The notes under the pieces were generated by a model that worked only from the letters and a program-made list of their open reading frames with translations, was not told where the DNA came from and made no database searches. A stretch of 64,000 nucleotides of DNA from assembly GCA_947259175.1 (NCBI GenBank), contig CAMYKW010000002.1, forward strand, positions 93,254 to 157,253. Direction: 5' to 3'. The position numbers and the translations under genes were made by a program. The DNA is from an uncultured Gammaproteobacteria bacterium. Its GTDB lineage: Bacteria > Pseudomonadota > Gammaproteobacteria > Arenicellales > JAANXG01. Positions 45,233-54,475 of this stretch are shown here, piece by piece; the stretch's first letter is position 1, and every line of letters begins with the position of its first letter.

Positions 45233-46156
45233 TCACTGTTGCAGGAGTTCACGCAGAATCTGGTCCGCACCTTGAGCGATGAGTTGATCCGCCACCTCCC
45301 TGCCCAGGGATTCCGGGTCGCCGATTGGCCCGACCGCGTCGCCGTGCAACAAAACGGATCCATCGGTTTTTCCGACCAGGCCACGCAGCCAGAGCTGCTG
45401 ATCGTGCAATTTCGCGTAACCCCCGATCGGAACCTGACAACCCCCCTGCAACGCTGCGTTGAGGGCACGTTCGGCGCGAACTCGCACGTGGGTGGGGGGG
45501 TGATCCAGCGGTGCGAGCAACGCGTTGACGCGTTCGTCATCGCGGCGGCACTCGATCCCCACCGCGCCCTGTCCAACCGCCGGCAGCGATACGTTGGAGT
45601 CGATAAGCGCCGTGATCCGATCCGCCATGTCCAGCCGGTGAAGTCCGGCGGCGGCCAGAAGTACGGCGTCGAACTCCTCCGCGTCCAGTTTCGCCAATCG
45701 GGTGTTGACGTTGCCGCGTAGATTGATGATCTGGAGACCGGGGAAGGAGTAGCGCAACTGACATTGCCTTCTGAGACTGGATGTCCCCACGCGGGCATCG
45801 ACCGGCAGGGATTGCAGCGCGTCAAAGCGATTGGAGACGAATGCGTCCAGGGGTTCGGCGCGTTTACAGATCACGGCGATGTGCAGTTGCTCGGGTAGCG
45901 TCACGGTCACGTCTTTCATCGAGTGAACTGCGATATCGGCGCGCCCGTCGAGCAGGCTTTCTTCCAGCTCCTTGAGAAACAAACCCTTGCCTCCGGCCGT
46001 CGCTAGAGGCGCGTCCAGAACTCGGTCGCCCTTGGTGGTCATCGGGACCAGCTCTACGGCAACATCGCGGTGATGCTGCAGCAGTTGATCGCGGACGTAG
46101 TTCGCCTGCCACAGGGCGAGTGGGCTTTTGCGGGTAGCGATGCGTATGTGGGTCAT
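45233..46156 (-). CDS. hemC: Porphobilinogen deaminase
   Basis: 307-residue cytoplasmic enzyme that joins four porphobilinogens into hydroxymethylbilane. Motifs: [48 protein letters not shown], and the cofactor cysteine in [16 protein letters not shown] 46156 ([10 protein letters not shown]) is preferred over an upstream in-frame extension. hemC follows algR in pseudomonads; here a convergent thioredoxin-like gene is inserted between them. Confidence 0.96.
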   Translation of the reverse strand: MTHIRIATRKSPLALWQANYVRDQLLQHHRDVAVELVPMTTKGDRVLDAPLATAGGKGLFLKELEESLLDGRADIAVHSMKDVTVTLPEQLHIAVICKRAEPLDAFVSNRFDALQSLPVDARVGTSSLRRQCQLRYSFPGLQIINLRGNVNTRLAKLDAEEFDAVLLAAAGLHRLDMADRITALIDSNVSLPAVGQGAVGIECRRDDERVNALLAPLDHPPTHVRVRAERALNAALQGGCQVPIGGYAKLHDQQLWLRGLVGKTDGSVLLHGDAVGPIGDPESLGREVADQLIAQGADQILRELLQQ

Positions 46157-46321
46157 CAGCCTGTTCAATCGGGTGCCGGCCGGCGTTGTGTCTCTATTGT
46201 CTTTCGAAAATCCCGAATAATCCAATACGGCTGTCTGGCGGCTGATCCGCAGGCGGGCGCCGGCCGGGTCCGTGTTACCCCTGATTTTGCCGCGCCCATC
46301 GGTTGTGGTAGCGTCTTCAAC

Positions 46322-46810
46322 ATGACCAACCGGGCTTGCCGTCGCTTAGTGTGTCTCGCGCTGCTGTTGCTGTCTCAGGCGCCGGTGTACGCGGTGTCCG
46401 ATGCCGAAGACCTGGCCGCCGACGGCCGTCGGGCCGCCACGGCGAAAACCCCCATCGTCGTCATGTTCAGCGCCGATCACTGTCCTTACTGTGAAGTGGT
46501 CAGACGCGACTATATCGAGCCGTTGCCCCAGCATCCACAGTACGGGCAGCGGGTGATCGTGCGCGTCGTGACCATAGACAGTGATTACCGGCTGATCGAC
46601 TTTAGCGGCGCCAGGACCACGCACACCCACTTCGCTTTCGAGGAGGGTGTATCGCTGGTTCCAACCGTTCGATTCTACGGGGTCAACGGCGAGCGGCTGG
46701 CGGCCGACCTGGTGGGGGCGTTACTGCCGGACTTCTATCTGCACTACCTCGAAGGCGCGATCAACAAAGCGTCTGGAAAACTGGGGTCCGTAAACACGTC
46801 CCGTGATTAA
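46322..46810 (+). CDS. Periplasmic thioredoxin-fold protein
   Basis: 162 residues with a signal peptide ([16 protein letters not shown]). The redox motif CPYC (C54, C57) lies in [19 protein letters not shown], and a cis-proline loop is at [10 protein letters not shown]. It resembles the SoxW/thioredoxin-like group that reduces or oxidises periplasmic disulfides; CPYC is also the glutaredoxin motif. Divergent from hemC with 165 bases between starts; its end overlaps the convergent algR-like stop by 4 bases. Confidence 0.88.
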   Translation: MTNRACRRLVCLALLLLSQAPVYAVSDAEDLAADGRRAATAKTPIVVMFSADHCPYCEVVRRDYIEPLPQHPQYGQRVIVRVVTIDSDYRLIDFSGARTTHTHFAFEEGVSLVPTVRFYGVNGERLAADLVGALLPDFYLHYLEGAINKASGKLGSVNTSRD

Positions 46811-47541
46811 CGGCGCGTCCAGCGGCGCACCGCCGGTGTGTGCCGCCGGCTGACGTCGAGCTTGTCGTCCACGTCCCTTAGCAGCACCCGCCAACGCCCG
46901 CTCGGTTGTTTTTCGATTCCACGGATATAGTCCACCGCCACCAGGGCGTTTCTGTGGATGCGTAGAAACCGGTCCTTGAACTCTTCCTCCAGGCTGACCA
47001 GAGAATCCTCGATGAGATGCTGTTCGGAGGCGGTGCGCACGGTGACATATTTGTTGTCGGCCATGAAATAAACGATATCCTGGATCGGTATCAGGGTGAT
47101 CTGGCCGCGCATATGTACGCTGATATGGGTGCGCACCTGTGGTTGTTCCTGCGCCTGGGTGACCTGCCTGAGTTGCTTGAGGGTCAGCTTCTTGGCCTTT
47201 TGCAGCGCCATATCGAGACGGTCCTTGCGGATCGGCTTGAGTAGATAGTCCACCGCATTGACCTCGAACGCCTCCAGCGCATGCTGATCGTACGCAGTGG
47301 TGAAGATGACCGCGGGAGGAGCCTCCATCGACATCAGGTGCATCGCCGTTTCCAGACCGTCCATTACCGGCATGCGTATGTCCATGAGCAGCACCTCGGG
47401 CTTCAACGACATGGTTTTTTCGATCGCTTCGTTGCCGTTCATGGCTTCACCGACGATCGCATGCTCGCCATTCTTGCTGATGAGTTCGCGCAGGCGGGCA
47501 CGCGCCAGCTTTTCGTCATCTACTACCAGGATCTTCATCAT
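46807..47541 (-). CDS. algR: AlgR-like LytTR response regulator
   Basis: 244 residues: receiver domain (ILVVDDEKLARARL, phosphoacceptor D54 in LLMDIRMPVMDG, switch region FTTAYDQHALEAFEVNAVDYLLKPI) and a LytTR DNA-binding domain (IPIQDIVYFMADNKYVTVRT, FLRIHRNALVAVDYI). GGAG lies 6 bases before ATG 47541. Its start overlaps the upstream kinase by 26 bases. AlgR controls alginate and type IV pili in Pseudomonas; the hemC/argH neighbourhood is the same here, so orthology is likely, but the target genes are unknown. Confidence 0.9.
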   Translation of the reverse strand: MMKILVVDDEKLARARLRELISKNGEHAIVGEAMNGNEAIEKTMSLKPEVLLMDIRMPVMDGLETAMHLMSMEAPPAVIFTTAYDQHALEAFEVNAVDYLLKPIRKDRLDMALQKAKKLTLKQLRQVTQAQEQPQVRTHISVHMRGQITLIPIQDIVYFMADNKYVTVRTASEQHLIEDSLVSLEEEFKDRFLRIHRNALVAVDYIRGIEKQPSGRWRVLLRDVDDKLDVSRRHTPAVRRWTRR

Positions 47542-48658
47542 TTGACTCTCCAAACGCCGGATGGCTGATGTGTACCGTCATTGAGCGGTCGTCTCTCTCG
47601 ATGCTGAAAGTGGCGGTGTCTGCATACAGATCGTGCAGCCGCAAACGGATGTTGTTGAGAGCAGTTTCGCCGTCGCGGCGCGCTGCCTCCGAAAGTTCAG
47701 CATAAGGGCTGGATACGGATATATGTAACCTTCCATCGTCTATCCACAAACGAATATCGATATTTCCGCCTTTTTCGAGCGGCTCGATCCCGTGGTGGAT
47801 CGCGTTCTCCAGTAGGAGTTGCAGCATCAGCGCAGGAGTCTTTGCGGTCCGCGTCAACGATTCGGTCTGCCAGTTGGCGTTCAGCCGGTCTTCCAAACGC
47901 AGCTTTTCCAGCTTTAAATATTTTCTGGCGATCTTCATCTCGTTGTGGATCGGCATCATGTCCTTGGTGTCATCCAGCATCAGACGGAACAGATCGGCAA
48001 TGTCCTCGAGCGCCGTCTCAGCGCGCACCGGGGCGCGGCGGGTTAGGCTGGCAATGATGTTCATGCTGTTGAACAAGAAATGCGGGCGGATGCGGTATTT
48101 CAAGATTGTCGCCCGTGCTCGTTCCTCGGCCAGCGTCTTTTGCCGCAACTGGTGACGGGCCACGAAATAGCGCAGCGCCAACGCGCTGATAATGGCGCTC
48201 ACGGTCAGGTTTTGTCCATGGAAATAGGCATACCAGGGCGGTCTGGCGGACTCGATGATATATGTTGCCGCCATCACCCACAGCGCAAACTCGCTCACCA
48301 GCCAGGTCACACACAGCAACAACAGGTAGGCCATGAGCACCGCGCGCCTCTCACCGAGCCGGTTCAAAAACGGTCGCGCGACACACAGCACGCCGATGCT
48401 CGTCAACGCAATCCATTGCAGAAACAGGGAGATATAAAAAAGGTCCTGAAACACGCTGGCTGTCAAAGGCGGCGTTATTACGGTGGCTACGATGGCAAGA
48501 AATTCCGCCAGGACCACGACGTTAATCACCATTTCACCGCGGCAGAAGTCGGGCAGGAAGCCGGGATCCTGGAGTTGGGAGGCGTCGAAACCGGCGTCGT
48601 GGCGCTGGCTTTGGCTGACTTCAGAAGAGCGGGCTATGGGGTGCGGCATAAAAGGCAT
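47516..48658 (-). CDS. AlgZ/FimS-like sensor histidine kinase, second copy
   Basis: 380 residues of the LytS-type His-kinase family: several membrane helices in the first ~160 residues after the leader FLPDFCRGEMV, then the H-box YRIRPHFLFNSMNIIASL and ATP-binding region MLQLLLENAIHHGIEPLEKGG. AlgZ-type kinases lack the usual N/G-box spacing but keep this LLENA motif. It starts with an ATG overlapping the preceding kinase stop (TAATG), and its end overlaps the algR-like gene. Related to its upstream neighbour, probably by an old duplication. Confidence 0.9.
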   Translation of the reverse strand: MPFMPHPIARSSEVSQSQRHDAGFDASQLQDPGFLPDFCRGEMVINVVVLAEFLAIVATVITPPLTASVFQDLFYISLFLQWIALTSIGVLCVARPFLNRLGERRAVLMAYLLLLCVTWLVSEFALWVMAATYIIESARPPWYAYFHGQNLTVSAIISALALRYFVARHQLRQKTLAEERARATILKYRIRPHFLFNSMNIIASLTRRAPVRAETALEDIADLFRLMLDDTKDMMPIHNEMKIARKYLKLEKLRLEDRLNANWQTESLTRTAKTPALMLQLLLENAIHHGIEPLEKGGNIDIRLWIDDGRLHISVSSPYAELSEAARRDGETALNNIRLRLHDLYADTATFSIERDDRSMTVHISHPAFGESNDEDPGSR

Positions 48659-49716
48659 TAACCGCGCACTATCGGCATTTGAATCTTGACGTGATAATTC
48701 CCGAGTTGCTCGAAATACTGCAGGCTGGCCTTGCCGCCGAAATGTCGCACCAGGCGTTCCTGTACGTTGTTCATGGCAATTTGATTGCCTTTGCGGTGTT
48801 GCCCCTGATTGGTGACCTCAGCCAAGGGATTGCTGATCATCACATTCAGGGTGTCATTATTCTCCGACCACATCTGGATGTCGATCGTGCCACCGGCGAA
48901 ACTCGGTTCGATGCCGTGATACACCGCGTTTTCGATCAGCGGCTGCAGGGTTAGGGAAGGAATCTGGGCGCTGCGGGGGACATTCGACGCGGTCCATTTG
49001 ACCTGCAGGCGATCTCCCAGCCGCAGTTTTTCGATGTCGAGATACTGGCGGGCCAATTCGCCTTCCGCGGTGATCGGCACCATCTTGCGCGGATCCGCCA
49101 GCAACACCCGGAACAGGTCGGCGAGATCCTGCAGCGCCTTTTCCGCCAGTTCCGGATCGGATGGAATCAGCGACGCGACGCTATTCAGGCTATTGAACAT
49201 GAAATGCGGCCGAATCCGGGATTGCAAAGCCTCCAGACGGCTGCGTTCCTGTGCCTCGCTTTCAATCTTCGCTCGGTGGGAAATCGTAAAGTAACGCAAT
49301 ACCAGCACGGAAATCACCGCGCTGATTGTCAATGTTCGCACCAGCAGGGACCCATGCCAGTGTGGCCAACGCTGGGGGGTGGCCTGCAAATAATGCATGC
49401 CCCAGACCGCGCCTTCCACGACCAGCGCGGTCACCAGCATCAAGACGAGGAAGATCATTAACGCCCCCACCTCCACCCGCATGCGCGAGATGGCGGGGGA
49501 GATCACCTTTAGAGACAGGATGCTGCAGATCGCGATCAGCAGGGCGAATGCAGTCATCAACAGGAAATCGTTCCACGCCGCCTGGTTCAGTTGGTCGTTT
49601 CGGCTCACGGCGAGGACGATGGCGATGACCTGGGCCAGGACCAGTAGTCGCCATGCAATGGTGCCACTGCCGAAATCCGGCAGGAAATTTCGTGAACGGT
49701 CGTTGTTGCTGCGCAT
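48658..49716 (-). CDS. AlgZ/FimS-like sensor histidine kinase, first copy
   Basis: 352 residues with the same architecture as the next gene: leader NFLPDFGSGTIAW, about six membrane helices to residue ~160, H-box SRIRPHFMFNSLNSVASL, and ATP site LTLQPLIENAVYHGIEPSFAGG. The phospho-acceptor His is present in both copies. It is the first gene after the small-RNA candidate and its terminator. Which copy is the ortholog of Pseudomonas AlgZ cannot be decided by eye. Confidence 0.9.
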   Translation of the reverse strand: MRSNNDRSRNFLPDFGSGTIAWRLLVLAQVIAIVLAVSRNDQLNQAAWNDFLLMTAFALLIAICSILSLKVISPAISRMRVEVGALMIFLVLMLVTALVVEGAVWGMHYLQATPQRWPHWHGSLLVRTLTISAVISVLVLRYFTISHRAKIESEAQERSRLEALQSRIRPHFMFNSLNSVASLIPSDPELAEKALQDLADLFRVLLADPRKMVPITAEGELARQYLDIEKLRLGDRLQVKWTASNVPRSAQIPSLTLQPLIENAVYHGIEPSFAGGTIDIQMWSENNDTLNVMISNPLAEVTNQGQHRKGNQIAMNNVQERLVRHFGGKASLQYFEQLGNYHVKIQMPIVRG

Positions 49717-49834
49717 CGAGCTCAGTTTAAACAGGCTTTTTCCTCTACGCTTGATTATGGCACCGGTTGACGGCGGAGTAATCTTGGCAGTGCGGGTGCA
49801 GGAGGGCTTCGTTGGGCGTTAGCGGCCGAAATCG

Positions 49835-49923
49835 CCAAAAAAAACCCCCCGGATGCTGTCGGGGGGTTGAGGTGACCTGATTCGGATACTAGGTGGGGGT
49901 GTCTGAGGAAGGTGTCCCGAACC
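49835..49923 (-). ncRNA. Candidate small RNA with C-rich loop
   Basis: A minus-strand transcript of about 85-90 nt is suggested by a promoter at 49925-49954 and an intrinsic terminator at 49837-49868. Near its 5' end, bases 49916-49923 can pair with 49879-49886 (eight pairs including wobble pairs), holding up a loop rich in C (ACCUUCC and ACACCCCCACC in the RNA sense). C-rich loops of this kind pair with G-rich ribosome-binding sites in known small RNAs such as Xanthomonas sX13. The exact 5' end is uncertain, and part of the stem may be lost if initiation is at 49918. It could instead be an attenuated leader of the kinase operon. Confidence 0.55.
49837..49868 (-). terminator. Strong intrinsic terminator (minus strand)
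   Basis: AACCCCCCG (49843-49851) and CGGGGGGTT (49860-49868) form a 9-bp stem with an 8-base loop. On the minus strand the stem runs straight into eight T residues (49837-49844, counting two that pair). There is no T-run on the plus side, so it stops transcription coming from the argH side, 120 bases before the kinase start codon. Confidence 0.85.
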
Positions 49924-49924
49924 A

Positions 49925-49954
49925 GGTATATTCTTTCAAAAATTCAGTTGTCAA
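49925..49954 (-). promoter_or_regulatory. Sigma-70-type promoter for the small-RNA candidate
   Basis: On the minus strand TTGACA (49949-49954, perfect -35) is followed after 18 bases by TATACC (49925-49930). The spacer is AT-rich. Transcription would run left into the terminator at 49837-49868. Confidence 0.6.
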
Positions 49955-50386
49955 TTTATCAAGAGTCTAGGTCAGCACCCTAAATCGCGCAACAACCTGC
50001 GATGGGCGGGCTCTATCGGCGGACAAACGGTGTCATGAAGCCTCGACAAGACACCAACACCGCATGTTACCAAGAAATCGGGAATTATCCAGCTGTTTCC
50101 GGGGCTTATCGCCTCTTTCGCCGGTTGCGCGCCGTGGCGGTCCGGCACGCGCCTGGGTGCGGACGGTATCGGTGGCGGCCGCGAGGCGCGCCGCGGCCGG
50201 TGCCACATGCGGGTACCTGGCCGGTGCGGTATACTCGCGCGCCCATGGGACGCCCGGCGCCGGAAGCAGGCGCCAGGGACCCGGCCGGCGCCGCGACAGG
50301 TGCACGCGCGGGGCGAGTACTCGCAGTAATCAATCAAGTTATGCCAAACGAAATTTTGACGCCTCTATTCGTTGTTTGGGAGCCAC
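49955..50386. other. Intergenic region upstream of argH
   Basis: 432 bases between the small-RNA promoter and the argH start. Open frames on both strands are Arg/Ala-rich and look like GC-biased noise, not proteins. A TATACT (50230-50235) could be the argH -10 box, but no matching -35 is seen; around it are several GGCGCC and GGCCGG palindromes. Nothing else was recognised. Confidence 0.5.
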
Positions 50387-51796
50387 ATGCCGGCTAAACC
50401 GTGGGGAGGCCGCTTCCGGCAGCCCACCGACCATCGGGTGGAGTCGTTCACCCTGTCGCTGGGATTCGATCGCCGATTATATGAGTATGACATCCGCGGG
50501 TCCGTCGCCCACGCGAGAATGTTGGCGCATGTCGGCGTGCTGACCGCGGCGGAATGCGAGCAGGTCGTCTCCGGCCTGGAGCAGATCAAGTCTGAAATCG
50601 ATCGCGGTGAGTTTGAGTGGATTCCGGCCCTCGAAGACGTGCATATGAATATCGAGTCACGGCTCACGGAGCGCATCGGCGAGGTCGGCAAAAAACTGCA
50701 TACCGGCAGATCACGCAATGACCAGGTCGCCACCGACCTGCGTATGTATATGCGCGATGCCGCGGATGAGATTATCGATGCGTTGCTGGATCTGCAAAAC
50801 GGCTTGTTCGACATCGCCGAACGGGAGGCCGAGACCATCATGCCCGGGTTCACGCACCTGCAGGTGGCGCAACCGGTCACCGTTGGACATCACGTCATGG
50901 CGTGGTCGGAAATGCTGGAGCGCGACGTGCAACGCCTGTTCGAAACCCGCCGCCGCATCAATGTCATGCCGCTGGGTTCGGCCGCGCTGGCCGGCACCAG
51001 TTTTCCCATAGATCGCGCCTACACCGCCCGCGAGCTGGGTTTCGAGGCGGTCAGCGCCAATTCCCTGGACGCGGTCTCCGACCGCGACTTCGTTCTCGAG
51101 TTTATCGCCGATGCGGCGATCGTGATGGTTCATTTGTCGCGCGTGGCGGAAGAGCTGATTCTGTGGTCGTCGGAATCCTTCGGTTATATCCATATCGGCG
51201 ACGCGTTCTGTACCGGCTCGAGCATCATGCCGCAAAAAAAGAATCCCGATGTCGCCGAGTTGACGCGCGCCAAGAGCGGGCGGGTGTTTGGGAATCTCGT
51301 GGCCATGCTTACAGTAATGAAGGCCCAGCCCCTCGCCTACAATCGCGACAACCAGGAGGATAAGGAACCGTCGTTCGACACCGTCGATACCCTGTTGGCC
51401 TGTCTCGAAGTGATGACGGGCATGGTGTCCGACATCCACTTCCAGAACGAGCGGTTGTTCACGGCGGCGCAACAGGGGTACGCCACGGCCACGGATCTCG
51501 CCGAATACCTGGTCGGCAAGGGGGTGCCGTTTCGCGACGCCCATGAAGCCGTGGGACAGGCGGTGCGCTACGCCCTCGAGCAGCACAAGGATTTGACGGA
51601 TTTGAGCCTTACGGAATTACAAGGTTTCCGCCGCGAAATAGAGGAAGACGTCTTTTGCCGGTTGCAGATCGAGGGCTCGGTCGCGGTCCGCAGCCACGTC
51701 GGTGGAACCGCGCCTGGTGCCGTCCGGCAGTCGGTGGTTGACGGCCGCGCACGGCTGGCGGCTCATCGCGAGGCCCTCGACGGATTGCCGCGTTGA
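50387..51796 (+). CDS. argH: Argininosuccinate lyase
   Basis: 469-residue enzyme releasing fumarate and arginine. WGGRF near the start, [16 protein letters not shown], the catalytic-region [14 protein letters not shown] and the fumarase-superfamily signature [16 protein letters not shown] are all present. ATG 50387 ([10 protein letters not shown]) is chosen; a TTG 15 bases upstream is less likely. It faces the algZ-algR-hem genes across a 670-base region, the same orientation as in pseudomonads. Confidence 0.97.
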   Translation: MPAKPWGGRFRQPTDHRVESFTLSLGFDRRLYEYDIRGSVAHARMLAHVGVLTAAECEQVVSGLEQIKSEIDRGEFEWIPALEDVHMNIESRLTERIGEVGKKLHTGRSRNDQVATDLRMYMRDAADEIIDALLDLQNGLFDIAEREAETIMPGFTHLQVAQPVTVGHHVMAWSEMLERDVQRLFETRRRINVMPLGSAALAGTSFPIDRAYTARELGFEAVSANSLDAVSDRDFVLEFIADAAIVMVHLSRVAEELILWSSESFGYIHIGDAFCTGSSIMPQKKNPDVAELTRAKSGRVFGNLVAMLTVMKAQPLAYNRDNQEDKEPSFDTVDTLLACLEVMTGMVSDIHFQNERLFTAAQQGYATATDLAEYLVGKGVPFRDAHEAVGQAVRYALEQHKDLTDLSLTELQGFRREIEEDVFCRLQIEGSVAVRSHVGGTAPGAVRQSVVDGRARLAAHREALDGLPR

Positions 51797-51902
51797 GCCC
51801 GCGACACGGGCGCGGGCCGCGTTCAGCGCAGTTTTCCCTGTCATGGAAAGCCGTTATCCTTCGTCACCTGTTGCCCAATAATCCCAAAGGAGTGTTGTTC
51901 CC

Positions 51903-52085
51903 ATGCCTCGACCCACGATCTTCGCGATGATATCGGCGTTCGTGTTTACCTCGTTGTTGTTAACTGCGGGCTGCGGCCAGAAGGGTCCGTTGTATCTGCC
52001 GGACGAAGGAAAATCCAAGCAGGAGCAAAGCGATTCGCAGAAAGAGAAAAAACCCACTGAGACACGCGGCACCGGCGGATACTGA
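51903..52085 (+). CDS. lptM: LptM (YifL) small lipoprotein
   Basis: 60-residue lipoprotein: signal with lipobox LLTAGC (Cys about 24), then the invariant GQKGPLYLP, and a charged Lys/Gln tail. LptM helps assemble the LptD/LptE lipopolysaccharide translocon in E. coli. It sits directly upstream of lysA, its usual position, 107 bases after argH. Confidence 0.93.
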   Translation: MPRPTIFAMISAFVFTSLLLTAGCGQKGPLYLPDEGKSKQEQSDSQKEKKPTETRGTGGY

Positions 52086-52132
52086 TCTCGTCAAGCCTTG
52101 GTTGAATTTCCGTACCCGCCGGGGAGGAGGTA

Positions 52133-53389
52133 TTGAGAACGTTCGAGCGCCGTGACGGCGAGCTGTACGCTGACCGGGTGCGGCTCGCGGACATTGCCGC
52201 CGAGGTCGGCACGCCTTGTTACGTCTACTCTCGAGGCGCAATCGAACGCAACTTTGATTCGCTGTCGCAGGCATTTGCGGACTATCCGCATCTCATCTGT
52301 TACTCGGTCAAAGCAAACTCGAATCTTGCGGTGTTGAATGTGCTCGCACGGCTCGGGTCTGGTTTTGACATCGTGTCGGGCGGCGAGCTTGAACGGGTCT
52401 TGCGCGCCGGGGGAGATCCGGCGAAGGTGGTGTTTTCGGGAGTGGGCAAGACTAAACGGGAAATCGAGCAGGCCCTGGAGGTGGGGATACGCTGCATCGA
52501 TGTCGAGTCCATGCCGGAATTGCGTCGGGTCAATGCGGTAGCGGCGCGCGCCGGGATCAAGGCCCCGGTGGCGATTCGCGTGAATCCCGATGTCGACGCC
52601 AATACGCATCCCTACATCGCGACCGGCCTTAGAACAACGAAGTTCGGTATCCCCATGGGAGAGGCGATTACCGCTTATCGCCTGGCGCTGGATCTCAGCC
52701 ATGTCACCGTGCACGGGATCGCAGCGCACATCGGCTCGCAAATTACCGATACGGCGCCGTTCACCGACGCGTTGGATAGATTATTACGTCTGGTCGAGGA
52801 CTTGGAGGAAGTCGGCATTACGATTGAAAACGTCGATATCGGCGGTGGGCTTGGCGTGCGCTATCGCGATGAACAGATCCCGGATGCCGCCGGTTACGTG
52901 ACCGCGCTGATCGGCGCGATGCGTGCGCGCGGTTTCGACTTGCCGCTTATTATCGAGCCGGGGCGTTCTGTCGTGGGTGACGCGGGGGTATTGTTGACCA
53001 CGGTGGAGTACGTGAAATCCGGCTCGGCGGGGAATTTTGCCGTGGTGGACGCCGGCATGAACGATCTCATCCGTCCGGCCCTGTACGACGCATGGCAGGA
53101 CATCGTGCCGCTGGTCGCGGCGCGTCAGAGCAAGCCGAACCGCTACGACGTGGTCGGGCCCGTATGTGAGACGGCGGATGTGTTGGGCAAGGATCGTCAG
53201 CTTGATGTGGTGGAGGGCGACGTTCTGGCGGTGTGCACCGCGGGCGCCTACGGGTGGGTGCTCAGTTCAAACTACAATACCCGTCCACGCCCACCGGAGG
53301 TGATGGTGGATGGCGATCAGTTTTACTTGATTCGCCGTCGTGAGACCATCGATGAATTGTGTGCTGCCGAATCGATCCTGCCGGATTGA
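52133..53389 (+). CDS. lysA: Diaminopimelate decarboxylase
   Basis: 418-residue PLP enzyme making lysine. Motifs: GTPCYVYSRGAIERN, the PLP lysine in CYSVKANSNLAVL, SGGELERVLRAG, HIGSQI, the phosphate loop DIGGGLGVRY and the second-subunit CETADVLGKDR and GAYGWVLSSNYN. The start is TTG at 52133, preceded by GGGGAGGAGG. dapF, the common next gene, is absent; aroE follows after 23 bases. Confidence 0.96.
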   Translation: MRTFERRDGELYADRVRLADIAAEVGTPCYVYSRGAIERNFDSLSQAFADYPHLICYSVKANSNLAVLNVLARLGSGFDIVSGGELERVLRAGGDPAKVVFSGVGKTKREIEQALEVGIRCIDVESMPELRRVNAVAARAGIKAPVAIRVNPDVDANTHPYIATGLRTTKFGIPMGEAITAYRLALDLSHVTVHGIAAHIGSQITDTAPFTDALDRLLRLVEDLEEVGITIENVDIGGGLGVRYRDEQIPDAAGYVTALIGAMRARGFDLPLIIEPGRSVVGDAGVLLTTVEYVKSGSAGNFAVVDAGMNDLIRPALYDAWQDIVPLVAARQSKPNRYDVVGPVCETADVLGKDRQLDVVEGDVLAVCTAGAYGWVLSSNYNTRPRPPEVMVDGDQFYLIRRRETIDELCAAESILPD

Positions 53390-53412
53390 CCGACTACCTT
53401 GCGGATAAAGTA

Positions 53413-54267
53413 ATGAGCGATCCATTCGATTTCGACCGGCCGGCGGCGTTGTACGCGGTGATGGGAAACCCGGTCGCCCACAGTTGTTCCCCGCGCATTC
53501 ATCAGATGTTCGCCGAGCAGTTCGGATTGCGTATCGAATACCAGAAGATTCAGGTAGACCTCGGTGGATTTTCGCAGGCGGTGGCCAACTTCCGCGGCGC
53601 CGGCGGATGCGGGTTGAATATCACCCTGCCGTTCAAGCAGGAGGCCTTCCGCCTGGCGGACGAATGCAGCCCGCGCGCACAGCTCGCCGAAGCGGTCAAC
53701 ACGATTTCGTTCGCCGACGATAATAAAATCGTTGGTGACAACACCGACGGCGCGGGAATCTGCCGCGATATCATGTTCAACCTGGAGCGCCCCATTGCCG
53801 GTCGCCGTATTCTGCTCCTCGGCGCCGGCGGCGCAGTGCGCGGCGTGCTGGGACCGATCCTCGAGGCGCACCCCGAATTGTTGGTAATCGCAAATCGCAC
53901 CGTGGACAAAGCAGTGGAATTGGAACGGCATTTTTCCAGCGCCCGCGGCGTCGTGGGCTGTGGGTTGGACGATCTGGCGGGTCAGCAGTTCGATATCGTC
54001 ATCAACGGCACCTCGGCGAGCGTCGCCGATGCAGTACCTTCGATTCCGTCGACCGTATTCGCGTCCGGGGCCCTCGCTTATGACATGATGTACGGCGACC
54101 GGCCCACCGCATTCATCGAGTGGGCGGCGCGCCACGGCGCCGGACAGGCGGCCGACGGCCTCGGTATGCTGGTTGAACAGGCGGCGGAATCATTCGCCAT
54201 CTGGCACGACCGCACGCCCCAGACCGGACCGGTGATCGCCGCCCTGAGACAAGGTCGCTCGGACTAA
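53413..54267 (+). CDS. aroE: Shikimate dehydrogenase
   Basis: 284-residue NADP-dependent reductase of aromatic amino-acid synthesis. VMGNPVAHSCSPRIHQMF (shikimate-binding SxS), GLNITLPFKQEA with the catalytic Lys, DNTDGAGICRD, the nucleotide loop LLLGAGGAVRGV and NRT for NADP preference, and ADGLGMLVEQAAESF at the end. ATG 53413 (MSDPFDFDRP) is preferred to an upstream extension. Its stop codon is immediately followed by the tandem repeat elements. Confidence 0.96.
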   Translation: MSDPFDFDRPAALYAVMGNPVAHSCSPRIHQMFAEQFGLRIEYQKIQVDLGGFSQAVANFRGAGGCGLNITLPFKQEAFRLADECSPRAQLAEAVNTISFADDNKIVGDNTDGAGICRDIMFNLERPIAGRRILLLGAGGAVRGVLGPILEAHPELLVIANRTVDKAVELERHFSSARGVVGCGLDDLAGQQFDIVINGTSASVADAVPSIPSTVFASGALAYDMMYGDRPTAFIEWAARHGAGQAADGLGMLVEQAAESFAIWHDRTPQTGPVIAALRQGRSD

Positions 54268-54268
54268 C

Positions 54269-54368
54269 CCAGCTACTATTCTCGGTAAGCAGTACCCGTG
54301 GTCTGAGCAGTATTTTCATTGAATTGAAATTGCGAGTGTCTCGACTACGTGCCATGAATAGTAGCTGG
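54269..54368. repeat. 100-bp element with 13-bp terminal inverted repeats, copy 1
   Basis: Starts CCAGCTACTATTC and ends GAATAGTAGCTGG, perfect inverted termini of 13 bp. The arms inside remain partly complementary, so the whole unit could form a long imperfect hairpin. It is flanked by CTAAC on both sides (54264-54268 and 54370-54374), which looks like a target duplication. It has no coding capacity. It begins one base after the aroE stop codon. Confidence 0.85.
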
Positions 54369-54374
54369 ACTAAC

Positions 54375-54474
54375 CCAGCTACTATTCTCGACGAGCAGTA
54401 CCCGTGGTCTGAGCCGTATTTTCATTGAATTGAAATTGCGAGTGTGTCGACTATGTGCCATGAATAGTAGCTGG
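54375..54474. repeat. 100-bp element with 13-bp terminal inverted repeats, copy 2
   Basis: Same length and same perfect 13-bp termini as copy 1, in direct orientation, 106 bases downstream, with only a handful of internal substitutions (for example GACGAG for GGTAAG, CCGTATT for CAGTATT). CTAAC precedes it, and GCTAAC follows at 54475-54480, the last bases being inside gor's stop region. The pair fills the gap between the convergent aroE and gor genes and could also serve as a bidirectional terminator. Confidence 0.85.
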
Positions 54475-54475
54475 G

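Noticed and set aside
49972-50543. Several 70-160-codon frames on both strands upstream of argH
   Set aside because: Low-complexity Arg/Ala/Gly composition, no ribosome-binding sites, mutually overlapping.
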